Positions 23,601-43,908 of a stretch of 64,000 nucleotides of DNA are shown piece by piece; position 1 is the first letter of the stretch; each line of letters opens with the position of its first letter. The notes under the pieces were generated by a model. That model saw nothing but the letters and a program-made list of their open reading frames with translations. It did no database searches and had not been told where the DNA came from. Origin of the DNA: Rostratula benghalensis. Lineage: Eukaryota; Chordata; Aves; Charadriiformes; Rostratulidae. The stretch covers positions 2,751,928 to 2,815,927 of the forward strand of contig VXAI01000096.1 of assembly GCA_013399305.1 (NCBI GenBank). The letters run 5' to 3'. A program made the position numbers and the translations under genes.

Positions 23601-26600
23601 GGCTCTGGTGGCTGTGTGACATCTTAGCAGGCTCTGTGCATCTGCTCCTGGCCTCCTGGTTTTTGCTGTGTGCTCCTGGTACGCGATGGCCTTGGCTGGG
23701 CAGGCTTTCTGATGGTGAGCGATGGCTTAGCTGATCGTGTCACTCTTCAAGCTGAGCCTTGGTCGCATCTGCAGCGTTGCCCGGCGTGTGCTTCACCACC
23801 ATCAGCTCTGCCTCCCAACTCCCCTCTTCCCTGCTCCAGCCTGGGATGGAGACAGCGCTGATGCAGGGGACCAAGTGGCTGCCATCGGGGGCATGTTGGT
23901 TCCCTCTTGTGGTGTGTTGGTGTCAAAACCTCGGTGCTGTGGGGTTGCAGGAGCCTTTTCAGCATGAGTCACTGCTGATCGACCGGAAGGAGCACAAGCT
24001 GACCAAGGCAGAGAAGAAAGCAGCCAAGAAGAGCTATGAGGAGGAAAAGAGAGCATCCGTCCCCTACACCCGGCCGTCCTACGCACAGTATTACCCAGCC
24101 AGTGACCAGAGTCTGACGAACATCCCTGCCTTCAGCCAGAGAAACTGGTGAGAACCTGCCTCCTCCCCTTCATCCCGCGCTGCAAACATGGAACAAGGGG
24201 GCAGAGGTCACCTATCCCTGCACTTTCTTCCTTCCTCTCTTCCTAGGCGACCAGCCCTCAAGGGTGAGGACAAGCCAGTGGCAAGCGTCCGCCCAGTTCA
24301 GTCCACTCCCATTCCTATGATGCCCCGGCATGTCCCCATGGGTAGTGCAGGGTCAGCCTCAAGTTCCAACCCTGCTGTCAACTTCCCCATCAACTATCTA
24401 CAGCGAGCTGGTGTCTTTGTGCAGAAGATTGTCACCACCACAGGTGAGTTGCCGACGCTCACAGCCAGTTGAGTTGTGGTGCCCAAGGTGAATTGGGAAA
24501 GCAGGGTGAGTAGTTGATGCCCACATGGGCCCACAGGTATCAGAGCCACTGATGCTGTCTCTCTGTATTTGAGTGGTTCCCTTGTACCTGGAGAACTTTC
24601 CTTGCAGGTGTGCAAGGGGCATGGGGCTGGCGAGTTGCTGGGAGTGAAATCCCTGCAAGAAGGCCTGCAGTACTGTCACCAGTTGTCCTTTTAGGGATTG
24701 GGGAGATGCTGTGCCAGAGCTGTGTGGCTTTTGCTTTCTTGCAGCCTCTGCTGCCTTCCTGTGCTGCTCAGAAATAAACCCAGAGCTTGCTTCTAGCACA
24801 ACACATAGGAAAGACAGCTGCACCTCCCCTCTCACAACTGTGGCTGCCACGTAATTTCAAGGACACTGTTCTGTTTCTTCCCTCGCTGCCAGATATTGTG
24901 ATTCCGGGTACAAACACATCCACTGATGTACAGGCAAGAATCAGTGCTGGCGAGAGCATCCACATCATCCGAGGGACAAAAGGTCAGTCTCTCTGTCTTG
25001 GGTAAGACCTGGGGATAGCATCCCAGCCAATGCTAATTAGCAAAGAAAGGGCTGTAAAAGCATGTACCTGTCCCTTGAGAGGAAAAGAAACAAGAAGGGG
25101 AGGAGATCTGGGCTCTGCAGTGGCTCTGTTGCAGCCCATGCTTTGGGTGTGCTGTTGCTGACACCTCAGGGCTGTTGCAGCGGTGGCTCCTGCTGCCTCT
25201 GAGAGGAGCTGTTGGACTTTGGCTGGGCCTCTCTTTCTCACAACGCCCCTCCACATACCCGGGCAGCCAAGTGCTTCCCAGTGCTCCCAGAGCAAACTTA
25301 TTCCTGAGTATGAAGTTCCACATTTCCTACCGGCAGCGCATGGGGAGGGGGTTGAGCTCCAACCCGGGAAAGCTGAAATGGTGGAAATAAATGAGGAGTG
25401 AGGAAGGGGGGGCAGAACCCCCCCACCCCCGCTGGTCTCCCTGCCTGATCCATGGGCTGGCCTTATCCAGCACCGCTGTCCTGTTCCTGCCTGTGCAGCC
25501 TCACAGGAGCTGCGAATGAAGTTGTTCTGCCTCTGTTCCAGGGACGTATATCCGGACCAGCGACGGGCGAATTTTTGCGATCCGGACCACTGGGAAGCCA
25601 AAGGGCAATGAAGACCGTCGGACAGCTGCCTCAGGTAGGGGGTTGTGGGTGCTCTCTGAGGCTCCGTACACTTTCCTGTGGGTGGTCGGTGTTTCCCTGG
25701 CTGCCTTCCATCACACCTGTGTCCAGAGCTTACCCCACAGCCTTCCCATCGTATCCTCACCTTCCTTTCTGCTGTTGCCCGTTGGCCCCACAGGTTTCTC
25801 TCCAAGGCTGCATCTCTCACCCGTTCCATCTCCTTGTTTCCAGGCTCCCAGAGCTCTTCGCTGGAGTCCACGAGCAACGGCAGACACAGTGCCTCATCAC
25901 CACAGCTCCCCAGCGCGGAGGAGCTCACTCGGCCCATATCCCCCGACAGCCCCGAGATCATCAGCGAGCTGCAGCAGTATGCGGAGGCAGCAGCTGCCCG
26001 GGAGTCCCGGCACAGCTCTCCCAGCACCAACGCAGCGCAAGGCCACCCTGCTCCCGTGGACAACGCGCCCGGCTTAGCGGCTCGAGGAGCCGAGCCGCGC
26101 GTGGGGATTCACTGCATGGCTCCCTCCGTCTCTTCGGCCCTGCCGGCCACCAGCCAGCACGTCGGTGCCCACTCGGTGCTGGACTTACGGGGCAACAAGC
26201 GCAAGTCGACCTCCCCGTCAGCTCCGGAGGAGCAAGCCCGCAGGCAGCAGAAGAAGCGCCAGTTGCCATCCTCCGTGCAGCCGTACGAACACGGGTACCC
26301 CGTCTCCGGTGGGTTCGCCATGCCTCCTGTCTCTTTAAACCACAACCTAACCCATCCATTTGCCTCCCAACCAGGAAACTCCTTGTACATGGGCGCTGGC
26401 TCCTCTTATTACCAGCTGCCCAATTTACTCCCAGACCCTCATCTGGTGTTCCCTGTGACTACTGACCCTCTGCTGACAGCCGGCACCGCCAGCTCTTCTG
26501 CTGCTACCTCAGCCACCGCCAGCGTCCCCTCATTCATGCTAAACCCTTCTCTGACGGGGGTGCTGCCCAATTACTCGCTTCCCTTCACGCAGTCACTCCT

Positions 26601-26832
26601 GCCCGAGCCCAGGATGTTTGCTCCTTTCCCAGCCCCCGTCTTGCCTAGCAGCCTTCCCAGGAGCATGGCATCTGCCTACCCTGGCTACATGTCCCCTCAC
26701 TCGGGCTACCCGGCCGGGGGCCTCCTTCGGTCCCAGGTGCCTCAGTTTGAACCCCAGGAGGTCCCAGAGGTGGGATGCAGCTCTAATGACGAGGACAAAG
26801 ACGACGATGTCATAGAGATCACAGGGGAATAA
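8442..26832 (+). CDS. RAD54L2: RAD54L2 / ARIP4, SNF2-family ATPase (5' coding exon missing)
   Basis: Nuclear SNF2/Rad54-like DNA-dependent ATPase, known as an androgen-receptor-interacting chromatin remodeller. Twenty exons with GT..AG borders join in frame to 1,424 visible residues plus TAA; the human protein is about 1,467, so roughly 50 N-terminal residues lie upstream. Exons: 8442-8640, 10076-10215, 12398-12529, 13291-13523, 14170-14352, 14616-14749, 15679-15875, 16413-16755, 18012-18189, 18780-19031, 19658-19776, 20083-20198, 21177-21276, 21614-21819, 23043-23218, 23951-24147, 24247-24443, 24893-24982, 25542-25634, 25844-26832. Visible motifs: acidic/serine N-terminus, Walker A MGLGKT (visible residues 267-272), DEGH box (423-426), TGYPLQNN (451 on), and [11 protein letters not shown] (804 on) as SNF2 motif VI. 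The C-terminal third is Pro/Ser-rich and ends in an acidic tail. Family identity is near certain from residue-level agreement with remembered human ARIP4. Confidence 0.97.
10076..10215 (+). CDS. RAD54L2: RAD54L2 visible coding exon 2
   Basis: Encodes a charged, probably helical stretch (KLLREDQLE...[15 protein letters not shown]) followed by PTVPLEFLP. The split Arg codon at its left edge and the split Glu codon at its right edge both rejoin correctly. Confidence 0.95.
10265..10567 (+). mobile_element. CR1 LINE 3' fragment
   Basis: CR1 3' untranslated end in RAD54L2 visible intron 2: TGGACTAGATGACCTTAAAG and a terminal ATTCTATGATTCTA. 5'-truncated, as usual for CR1. Confidence 0.85.
10785..11150 (+). 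mobile_element. CR1 LINE reverse-transcriptase fragment
   Basis: The decayed frame shows [18 protein letters not shown] and [13 protein letters not shown], the CR1 reverse-transcriptase block (NYRPVSLT...[20 protein letters not shown]). It has in-frame damage and no 3' tail of its own before the opposed copy that follows. Confidence 0.85.
11155..11663 (-). mobile_element. CR1 LINE 3' fragment, reverse orientation
   Basis: Begins with AATCATA and GGGAGGGACCTTTAAGAT, and continues through the CCTCAGCCTCTCCTCATAAG block. It lies directly against the + strand copy before it. Confidence 0.88.
11664..12109 (+). other. Unassigned stretch ending in AATAAA-AATAAA-poly(A)
   Basis: Unique-looking sequence that ends with AATAAA at 12069-12074 and 12079-12084, then a 21-base A run at 12089-12109 beginning four bases after the second signal. 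This is the architecture of a reverse-transcribed mRNA 3' end. No parent gene was recognised. Confidence 0.4.
12398..12529 (+). CDS. RAD54L2: RAD54L2 visible coding exon 3
   Basis: Short exon encoding [17 protein letters not shown] hydrophobic core followed by Ser and acidic residues has the form of a SUMO-interaction motif. The acceptor follows TTTGTAG; the donor is GTAAGTG. Confidence 0.93.
13291..13523 (+). CDS. RAD54L2: RAD54L2 visible coding exon 4
   Basis: Encodes [20 protein letters not shown], two further SUMO-interaction-like motifs, then an acidic run and [14 protein letters not shown] leading into the ATPase core. Confidence 0.95.
13820..13855. repeat. Perfect 15-bp inverted repeat with 6-base loop
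   Basis: CTCAGGAAGTTTTAG (13820-13834), loop GTGTAT, then CTAAAACTTCCTGAG (13841-13855), in RAD54L2 visible intron 4. The flanks do not extend the stem. Confidence 0.95.
13996..14050 (+). mobile_element. CR1 LINE 3' terminus
   Basis: GGTTGGACTTGATGATCCCA and TCCAACCTGAATGATTCTAT mark the extreme CR1 3' end. Confidence 0.85.
14170..14352 (+). CDS. RAD54L2: RAD54L2 visible coding exon 5: SNF2 motifs I and Ia
   Basis: Encodes [18 protein letters not shown], then [10 protein letters not shown], the Walker A nucleotide-binding loop (codons from 14263), and TVLAIVP, motif Ia. It opens the first RecA-like lobe. Confidence 0.97.
14616..14749 (+). CDS. RAD54L2: RAD54L2 visible coding exon 6
   Basis: Encodes [16 protein letters not shown] and [10 protein letters not shown]. 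Continues RecA lobe 1; the terminal Lys codon is split across the GTAGGT donor. Confidence 0.94.
15149..15171. repeat. (TTTTG)n microsatellite
   Basis: About four tandem TTTTG units in RAD54L2 visible intron 6. Confidence 0.85.
15679..15875 (+). CDS. RAD54L2: RAD54L2 visible coding exon 7
   Basis: Encodes [14 protein letters not shown] followed by a lobe-1 insertion. The insertion contains the basic RKKKTKK and then [14 protein letters not shown], a hydrophobic-acidic motif of SUMO-interaction type. Confidence 0.95.
16413..16755 (+). CDS. RAD54L2: RAD54L2 visible coding exon 8: SNF2 motifs II and III
   Basis: Largest internal exon. [13 protein letters not shown] is motif II (DEGH instead of the commoner DEAH, Glu retained). 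[11 protein letters not shown] is motif III with Tyr where most SNF2 proteins have Thr. Both variants are as I recall them in mammalian ARIP4, so they are family traits and not damage. Confidence 0.97.
16862..17235 (-). mobile_element. CR1 LINE fragment, internally deleted
   Basis: Starts with the reverse-strand tail (TCATAGAATCATTGAGGTTG), runs to ACCACTTCCCTAGACAACC, then jumps to a more 5' CR1 block (GACCAGCACCCCCAGGTCCT). About 150-250 bases of the usual consensus are missing in between. Confidence 0.8.
18012..18189 (+). CDS. RAD54L2: RAD54L2 visible coding exon 9
   Basis: Encodes [27 protein letters not shown] and [16 protein letters not shown], the region linking the two RecA lobes. 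The Arg codon is completed across the intron. Confidence 0.95.
18780..19031 (+). CDS. RAD54L2: RAD54L2 visible coding exon 10
   Basis: Encodes [16 protein letters not shown], an inter-lobe linker of low complexity, then [16 protein letters not shown] and VTYEW. The donor GTGAGTA follows the Trp codon. Confidence 0.95.
19658..19776 (+). CDS. RAD54L2: RAD54L2 visible coding exon 11
   Basis: Encodes [20 protein letters not shown] and [10 protein letters not shown], the start of the second RecA lobe. The following Ser codon is split by the intron. Confidence 0.96.
20083..20198 (+). CDS. RAD54L2: RAD54L2 visible coding exon 12: SNF2 motif IV
   Basis: Completes [18 protein letters not shown]2 motif IV, then encodes a short variable loop and WVRNINYY. 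Confidence 0.95.
21177..21276 (+). CDS. RAD54L2: RAD54L2 visible coding exon 13
   Basis: Encodes [18 protein letters not shown] and WLFLLSTR, corresponding to the LDG and LLS(T)R segments of RecA lobe 2. Confidence 0.95.
21614..21819 (+). CDS. RAD54L2: RAD54L2 visible coding exon 14: SNF2 motifs V and VI
   Basis: Encodes [18 protein letters not shown] (motif V) and [11 protein letters not shown] (motif VI with the arginine-finger pattern). Both are intact, so the ATPase should be catalytically competent. Confidence 0.97.
22203..22226. repeat. A-rich homopolymer tract
   Basis: Interrupted A run in RAD54L2 visible intron 14, followed by CATACATATATAT. No poly(A) signal stands at the expected distance before it. 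Confidence 0.8.
23043..23218 (+). CDS. RAD54L2: RAD54L2 visible coding exon 15
   Basis: Encodes [20 protein letters not shown] and [17 protein letters not shown], directly C-terminal to the helicase core. Confidence 0.94.
23951..24147 (+). CDS. RAD54L2: RAD54L2 visible coding exon 16
   Basis: Encodes [17 protein letters not shown], the basic [16 protein letters not shown] and the Tyr/Pro-rich [15 protein letters not shown]. The final Trp codon is split. Confidence 0.94.
24247..24443 (+). CDS. RAD54L2: RAD54L2 visible coding exon 17
   Basis: Encodes [20 protein letters not shown] and [15 protein letters not shown]. It belongs to the conserved C-terminal extension, which has no known catalytic fold. 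Confidence 0.94.
24893..24982 (+). CDS. RAD54L2: RAD54L2 visible coding exon 18
   Basis: Short exon encoding [17 protein letters not shown] and [10 protein letters not shown]. The donor is the less common but valid GTCAGT. Confidence 0.93.
25542..25634 (+). CDS. RAD54L2: RAD54L2 visible coding exon 19
   Basis: Encodes [20 protein letters not shown]. The acceptor follows CTGTTCCAG and the donor is GTAGGG; the Gly codon spans the next intron. Confidence 0.93.
25844..26832 (+). CDS. RAD54L2: RAD54L2 terminal coding exon 20
   Basis: Encodes the Ser/Pro-rich C-terminus: [19 protein letters not shown], a basic patch around [10 protein letters not shown] and [29 protein letters not shown], and the acidic tail [17 protein letters not shown] before TAA at 26830-26832. 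The VIEI tail next to the acidic run again looks like a SUMO-interaction motif. The exon continues into the 3' UTR. Confidence 0.96.
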
Positions 26833-27140
26833 TGGGCCCAGCTCCTGTTCGGTCTCAGCTCCGCCAGGAGGCAAAAATTGCAGGACCTTTTTGGGAGTCA
26901 GGATTTCCCCTCTGGGCCGCAGCAGCAGGTGGAGAAGGATGCGAAGGGTGTGGCGTGGGGGTTGTTTTGTTCTTTTCGTTTTCTTTTGTTGGTTTTTAGC
27001 TGTCAAGGATCTGAATTGTATTAGGGGCTGGCAGATGGGAGGGGGATAGAGCGGTCCTGCGAGGGCTGGGGCTGGGAGCGAGGTTTAGGGGAGGAGGAAA
27101 GCAGCAATGCAAAACCGTAGGAGTGCCTCCCTCCCACGCT

Positions 27141-27162
27141 CTGTCTGTCTGTCTGTCTGTCT
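27141..27162. repeat. (CTGT)n microsatellite
   Basis: About five CTGT units in the RAD54L2 3' UTR. Confidence 0.85.
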
Positions 27163-28004
27163 CTGTTCTCTGTCTTGTCTGGAAGGGGGAGGCTTGGTGC
27201 TGCGAGTCACTGCCCTTCTCAGGCCTGGAGGCACGGGCTTGACCGCTGGCAGGGCCCAGCTCTCCCTCTCACACGAACTGCCTTATCTGTGAACTTCTCT
27301 CACTCCGGGAGGTGTGGGCTGGGGGAGAGACTCCAGCAGAGGGTCGGGGACAAAGTGTTTTTATCGGGGAGGGAGTGGGGGGGCTTCTATGTCGTGTATG
27401 GGGGGTGGGTGAGTGTGGAATTGATGTAAAAAAAAGAAAAAGAAAAAAAAAAAAAAAAAGAAACAAAACACCCCACAAACAATTTGTCATCCTCTTCAAA
27501 TTCACATGAAACTAGTGTGAGGGCTCCAGGCAGGCTCCTGCGGTGGCGAGGAGGGCAGGGGGCTCCTCTGGGCACTTCTGGAGAGTCCCATCCAAGGTAG
27601 GTTGGTCCTGTGGTTTTGGTGCCAGCTCTGTGTGCCAGGGGAGCGGAGCAATCCCAGGCATCTATCTCAGTGGCCGTTGAAGGGGAGTCCTGGTGACTTC
27701 CCTGGCTCCCACGGCCCTGCCAGGTTGTGTAAAGGCCATATCTCACCCTGCCGTGGCCCACCAGATCCAGGGGTAGGTGGGCTCATTGCTGCTTCTGAAC
27801 AGCACCAGGCAGTGGAGAAGGTTGGGAGAGGACACTGGACCCAATGGCAGTTGCTGTTGAATCTGTGATTGGAGCGACTTCCCCCTGCACAGAATCTCTA
27901 CATTAATTTATTTCATGAAGGCGTAATATTTATTGTTTGGGGGACTCTTCTCTTTCTACTTTTAAATTAATTTCCATATTAAAAAAAAAATTAATAAGAA
28001 GAAT

Positions 28005-28010
28005 AATAAA
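28005..28010 (+). promoter_or_regulatory. RAD54L2: Proximal AATAAA poly(A) signal, RAD54L2
   Basis: AATAAA about 1.17 kb after the stop, followed within 40 bases by the GT-rich GGTTGCTTGTTGGGTTGTCT. This signal-plus-downstream-element arrangement makes it a plausible early polyadenylation site. Confidence 0.55.
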
Positions 28011-28467
28011 ATGCTGGCCTCCATCATGCAGTGGTTGCTTGTTGGGTTGTCTGTGTGGGGAGAAGCAGCTGACTGACAAAAGCGTAGCCCGTAGCCGTGG
28101 GGGTTGCCCGTAGCTGACCCGTGTGGTGTGGTGTGGCGTTGCCTGAACGTGCCCCCAACGGAGGGGGGGACATCGTGCCAGAGCAGGGAGGAGCTGCTCC
28201 CCGTGTTCTGCAGCAGCCTCAGGGAGGATGGAGACCCCTTGTCACATTGCGTCAGGTGGAGAAGCGTGTGTGGAAGCCTCCTGTGGTGGCTCCCAGGGAG
28301 GAGGAGGAGGAGGAGGAGGGCTCAGAGGCACTTAGGGCTGCAAAGAACGAGCTTCTGCCGGGGAACTGCCTTAGCCCTGGCAGTGAACACACTGGCTGCT
28401 CGCCTCGCTGCCAGGGCTCCTAAGGAGAGGTTGGGCCACCCAAGTGCAGCTGGACTTGGTGTGTGTG

Positions 28468-28471
<4 letters not shown>

Positions 28472-28501
<30 letters not shown>
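28472..28501. repeat. (TG)15 microsatellite
   Basis: Uninterrupted TG dinucleotide run in the RAD54L2 3' UTR. Confidence 0.93.
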
Positions 28502-28505
<4 letters not shown>

Positions 28506-28777
28506 TGTTAGGATGGAGACTTGAAACCCAGGAACCTCCGTGTCACATCAGGGTGTCACCAGGCGGGAGATGGCCCTTGGAGCAGTGGTAGCTTGCTAGG
28601 GGTCTTCCTTGGCCAGGGAAGCTGCAGTCGCTGGTGTTTGCTTGGGGCCAACTGGGTGTAGGAAAGGGCAGGATGTCCTGACATCCTCCGTCAAAGGGGC
28701 ACTGGAAGATGGGGACCTCCCTTCCTGAGAGAGAGAGGAGGGGGGGGTGTGTGTATGCACGCGTGTGTTACAAAACC

Positions 28778-28783
28778 AATAAA
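28778..28783 (+). promoter_or_regulatory. RAD54L2: Intermediate AATAAA poly(A) signal, RAD54L2
   Basis: AATAAA within CCAATAAAAACTG, with T-rich sequence about 30 bases downstream. A weaker candidate than the first and last sites. Confidence 0.35.
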
Positions 28784-29250
28784 AACTGTTATGGGGCTCT
28801 CCTAGTGTCTTTCTCTGTTTAATGGACATTGTCTGTCAAACATAACCACACCATTCATAGAAGCCTTAGATCAACAGTTTAGCTATGCAAATTATTTTAA
28901 CTATTTTTTTTAAAAAAAAAAAAAGAAAAAAGAAAAAACAAAAACCAAACATTAAAATAGTGCTTTCTTCTTTAACATATCCTAGGAGTTGAAAACCGAG
29001 GGGTTCTGAGCAAACTGCTGGACAACTTGTCTTTGGATGCACCATGGAAATAAAAATCAAACCCCCCCACAAAAGTAACAAAGCAAATTAACTGATGGTG
29101 TTCATGCAAGTTTCTCCAAAGACTTGACAGTGCTGCGTCTGTGAGTCATGCCCTCCTGTGCTCTGTCTGTCCGCCTCATGCACAACCCTGTGACACTGAT
29201 TGTATGACGAGCTTGCCCAGATGTCCGTTGCATCCCTGTGAGGCTGTCAG

Positions 29251-29340
29251 GTTTTTTGGGGTGTTTTTTTTGGTTTTGGTTTTGTTTTTTTGTTTTGTTT
29301 TGCTTTGCTTTGTTTTGTTGTGGGTTTTTTTTTTTTTTCC
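29251..29340. repeat. T/G-rich simple-sequence tract
   Basis: Ninety bases almost wholly of T and G, with TTTTG-like units and a 14-T run. Confidence 0.85.
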
Positions 29341-31396
29341 CAGTGGATTTGGGGGAATGGACCTAGACCGTGGGGCTTTCCTTGTTGAAGAGTAGCAAGT
29401 TTTGAGACCCGCGGGCGCGTGGGGGAGGCCGGAGCGGGGGCGGACCCTCGCTAGAGCCCGACTGCAGCCCCACTCCCTGCCGGGGGTGGCCGGGGTCGTG
29501 GGCTTCATCCCGAGTCCTCTCTGAACTGGGTTTTTCCGTGGCTCTGCGCTGGGATGAGGCATGAAGATGGGGCTGGGGGCAGTTTGTGGCTCTGGAGGTG
29601 GTACCTGTGAGAGCATGCTCTTTTCTCTGCTCCTTGCCTTGCCAGGAGAGCACCCGGGGGCTTCCTGAGCAGGCCCTGGCGCAGCCCCACGCTGCTGTCT
29701 GATGTCCTCCCAGGGGTCCCTGGCATGGCCCGAGCCCCGTGGCCGTAGGAGCTGGAGGTGGTTGGTGCTTGGCTCCTGCAGGGCCATCTGTAACCTCCCT
29801 GCACCAGGGTGAGGTGCGAGGGCTCTCCCAGCTCCTGCCTGGCCACGATGCCTTGGAGACCCCCGGCTGCCCTCCCGTGGTGTGGCTGCCCCTGGATGCA
29901 ACCTGCCATGAGGGTCTTCCTCCTGCTGGCAAGCATCTGTGGATCCGGGCAACCACAGCACGGTGTCCCTGAGTGAAGCCCCAGCTGCCCCCACTGTGGC
30001 AGTGGGGCACCTCTCTGCCCCACATACCAGCCCTGAGCACTCCATTGGCCAAGGGGTCAGGCCCCTTGTGCTCCCTTAGAGCCTTGGCTGGGAGGTGGTG
30101 TCAGAGACCCCCTATGGGGCTACCATGAGGACTGGCAGCTACTGAGGCTGCTTCAAGGCCACCAGAGGCAATCTCCTCTTCCACAGCGCTGTGGGAAGGA
30201 TTTTCTCTGTCCCACAGAAGCCACCAGAGCGGGTGGGTTAATCAGGGGCTTTCTGAGGGGAGGACACCTAGAGCCCTAAATTTCCTCTACCATGGGACTC
30301 CATCTCCCCCTTATCTTCCCCTCCCCATACTTTTCTCCTCTTCAGCACCTGGTTCTGCTGCAGAGGGTCCCCTCCGGGTTCCTCTGAGCCTGGAACAGGG
30401 ATTTTTTCTCACATGGGTTAATTCTTTTCCGTTGCTGCTGAATTTCTGTCTCCAAATGACCGGACGGAAGCAGCTGCCAGTTGGCAGCAGGGCCGTGGGT
30501 GACACTGAGGACAGCAGTGCAGGACACTCCGCTGAGGTTTTTGGACACTAAGGAAGATTTCTGAGCAGAACTGCGGGGACCTGGGGTGGGCCAGATGCCC
30601 CCCCAGCCCTCAGCACGTCCCTTGGGTGGGTGGGTTCCTCTCATGGGGACAGTGGGGAGATGGCTGGGTACTGCTGTGGGATGTGGTGGCACAGGGAGGG
30701 CTGTGGCTGCTGTGTCCCCCCAGCCTCGATGGCCTTCTGGGGATGGGGGCTGTGGGATGGGGGCATCCCAGTCCAGCCCATGGAGAATCCACTGCATGTT
30801 TGCCCAATCCCCCCAGAGCAGCTGGGAGGGGGTTGGTGGGATGGATGCAGGTACTCACAGAACGCAAGTATTCCATCAAGCAAAGGATGGGGTTTCCACG
30901 GGGCTTGGCTAGAAAATTATGTATATTTTGGCTTAATGATGTTGGCAAACAGCGGGATGCAAGAGAATTGCTGTCGGTCCGTGGATGGCTTCCTGGCCAA
31001 AGGGGGCACGTACAGCAAATACCTTCACAACTGGTGTTTCTCGCCACTCTGGGATATGAATTTTCTTAATCTGGTCTTGGAAGGACCTGATGGGAAGGGG
31101 GGGGAGGGGTAAGGGAGGGAGGTGGTGGTTAATGGGGGAACGTAGTGCAGGTAGATCACAGTGAGCTGATGGCTTCTTGCGTCTCGGAGCGAGCGCTCCC
31201 TTCCGAGGGACGGCGGAGTGAGTGAGGGGGAGCATCCTCTGCCACCTCCCCGACCACCACCACCGCCCACCACCGCTCCATGGCTCCCGCATCGGTGGCA
31301 CCCAGTTCAGAGCTGGAGCCTCGGGCAGATCCATGGGAGCCGGAAGGAATCCATCGCTGAGTCTCATTTGGGGTTTTCTGTTGTTTTGGGGTTCTT

Positions 31397-31471
31397 TTGT
31401 TTGTTTGTTTGTTTGGGGATTTTTTCCTCCTTTTTTTTTTTTTTCTTTCTTTCTTTCTTTCTTTCTTTCTC
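31397..31471. repeat. (GTTT)n, poly(T) and (CTTT)n compound repeat
   Basis: Consecutive GTTT units, a T run at 31431-31444, then about seven CTTT units to 31471. Located roughly 250 bases before the distal poly(A) signals. Confidence 0.9.
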
Positions 31472-31711
31472 CTTTTCATTTTTACTGCCGCCTTAGTTTG
31501 TGGCCTGTCTTTTTGTGGTTGGAAAGAGGAGTATGGCTGGCAGGGTGGGTCGGTTGGTCGGTTGGCCCCACGCATGATCATGTGCTTCCCTCTTCTCTCT
31601 GTCGAACGGGATGTGCTCGCCTGATCTCCCACAACAGAGACTTTGAACAATTTGTTGTTTATATGATGTATTTATTTTTACTTGTGTTTCATGTCATTTT
31701 TTTTAAAAAAA

Positions 31712-31725
31712 AATAAAATAATAAA
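31712..31725 (+). promoter_or_regulatory. RAD54L2: Distal paired AATAAA poly(A) signals, RAD54L2
   Basis: Two AATAAA copies (31712-31717 and 31720-31725) are followed by a GT/T-rich downstream element at 31747-31771. Cleavage would fall near 31,740. It is the last such site before the convergent semaphorin gene. Confidence 0.6.
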
Positions 31726-31763
31726 TTGTAAGTTGGTATAACTGCCTGGTGTGTCGCTCTCTT

Positions 31764-31769
31764 TTTATT
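31764..31769 (-). promoter_or_regulatory. AATAAA poly(A) signal for the semaphorin gene
   Basis: TTTATT on the + strand reads AATAAA on the minus strand, about 580 bases past the semaphorin stop. U-rich sequence lies at the expected distance downstream (31,685-31,725 read on the minus strand). I saw no other AATAAA for this gene between 31,764 and 32,349. Confidence 0.5.
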
Positions 31770-32349
31770 TTTGGTAGCGAGACGGAGGTCAGCCTTTTAA
31801 AACTGCGGTGTAGGGGTGGGGGCTGGGCTGGGCAGGGGCATCATCTCTGCAAACCCCAGTTCCTGGCTGCTGGAGCTGGGGCTGGGCGAGGAGCCGTGTC
31901 CCGCTGCCCCCAGCACCATTTGGGCTCCACTGGCACCTCCGCAGCCTCCCCGCTGAGCACTGGGCTGGGGCTGCAGCCACACTGGGTCCATGGATGCCAC
32001 CGGGTGCCAGGGAACCATTTGTGAGAGCCGGCTCTTTCCCTTCTCTGTGCTGATTATTGCTGCTGAGAGCGAGCGTCATTAAGGGGGAAACCAAGGAGAA
32101 TAAATATTCTGCGGGGTGTAAATAGATTTTGAGTCCTGGAGAGCCGGGATGGGCTGTGTGCCCGTGTCCCGGCGTGTCCCGTGGGGCTCCTGGAGATGCA
32201 GCGGGGAGCTGGCAGGGTTTGAGGTAGTAACTGCGAGACGTTTCTGCCCGGGGAGCCGAGAGGTGTCTCAGAACCGATGGCGGCGTGCGAGAAGGGCCCT
32301 GGAGAGGAGGAGGAGGGAGCTGTGGGTAGCCCTGACTCCTCCTGCCCCT
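31770..32349 (-). other. Semaphorin 3' untranslated region
   Basis: The 580 bases between the TGA stop and the only AATAAA on this strand. No conserved reading frame or repeat was seen. The assignment is by position, so a longer or shorter 3' UTR cannot be excluded. Confidence 0.5.

Positions 32350-43908
<11,559 letters not shown>

Larger units (their letters stand above)
26833..31745 (+). other. RAD54L2: RAD54L2 3' untranslated region
   Basis: About 4.9 kb without a supported reading frame between the RAD54L2 stop and a strong poly(A) region. It contains a (CTGT)n run, a (TG)n run, T/G-rich and (CTTT)n tracts, and ATTTATTTTT-type AU-rich sequence near the end. The extent is inferred from the signals at 31712-31725 and from my recollection that the mammalian transcript also has a multi-kilobase 3' UTR. 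Shorter forms ending near 28,030 or 28,800 are possible. Confidence 0.6.

Noticed and set aside
24984..26063. 359-residue open frame on the minus strand
   Set aside because: It lies antisense to RAD54L2 exons 19-20 and their introns, shows no family resemblance, and owes its length to GC-rich coding sequence.
25452..26465. 337-residue + strand frame
   Set aside because: Wrong frame across RAD54L2 exons 19-20. The true frame is fixed by the splice joins and the match to ARIP4.
29176..30045. 289-residue minus-strand frame and overlapping 229- and 172-residue frames
   Set aside because: Low-complexity, Pro/Gly/Ser/Lys-rich translations in the RAD54L2 3' UTR. No splice or family support.
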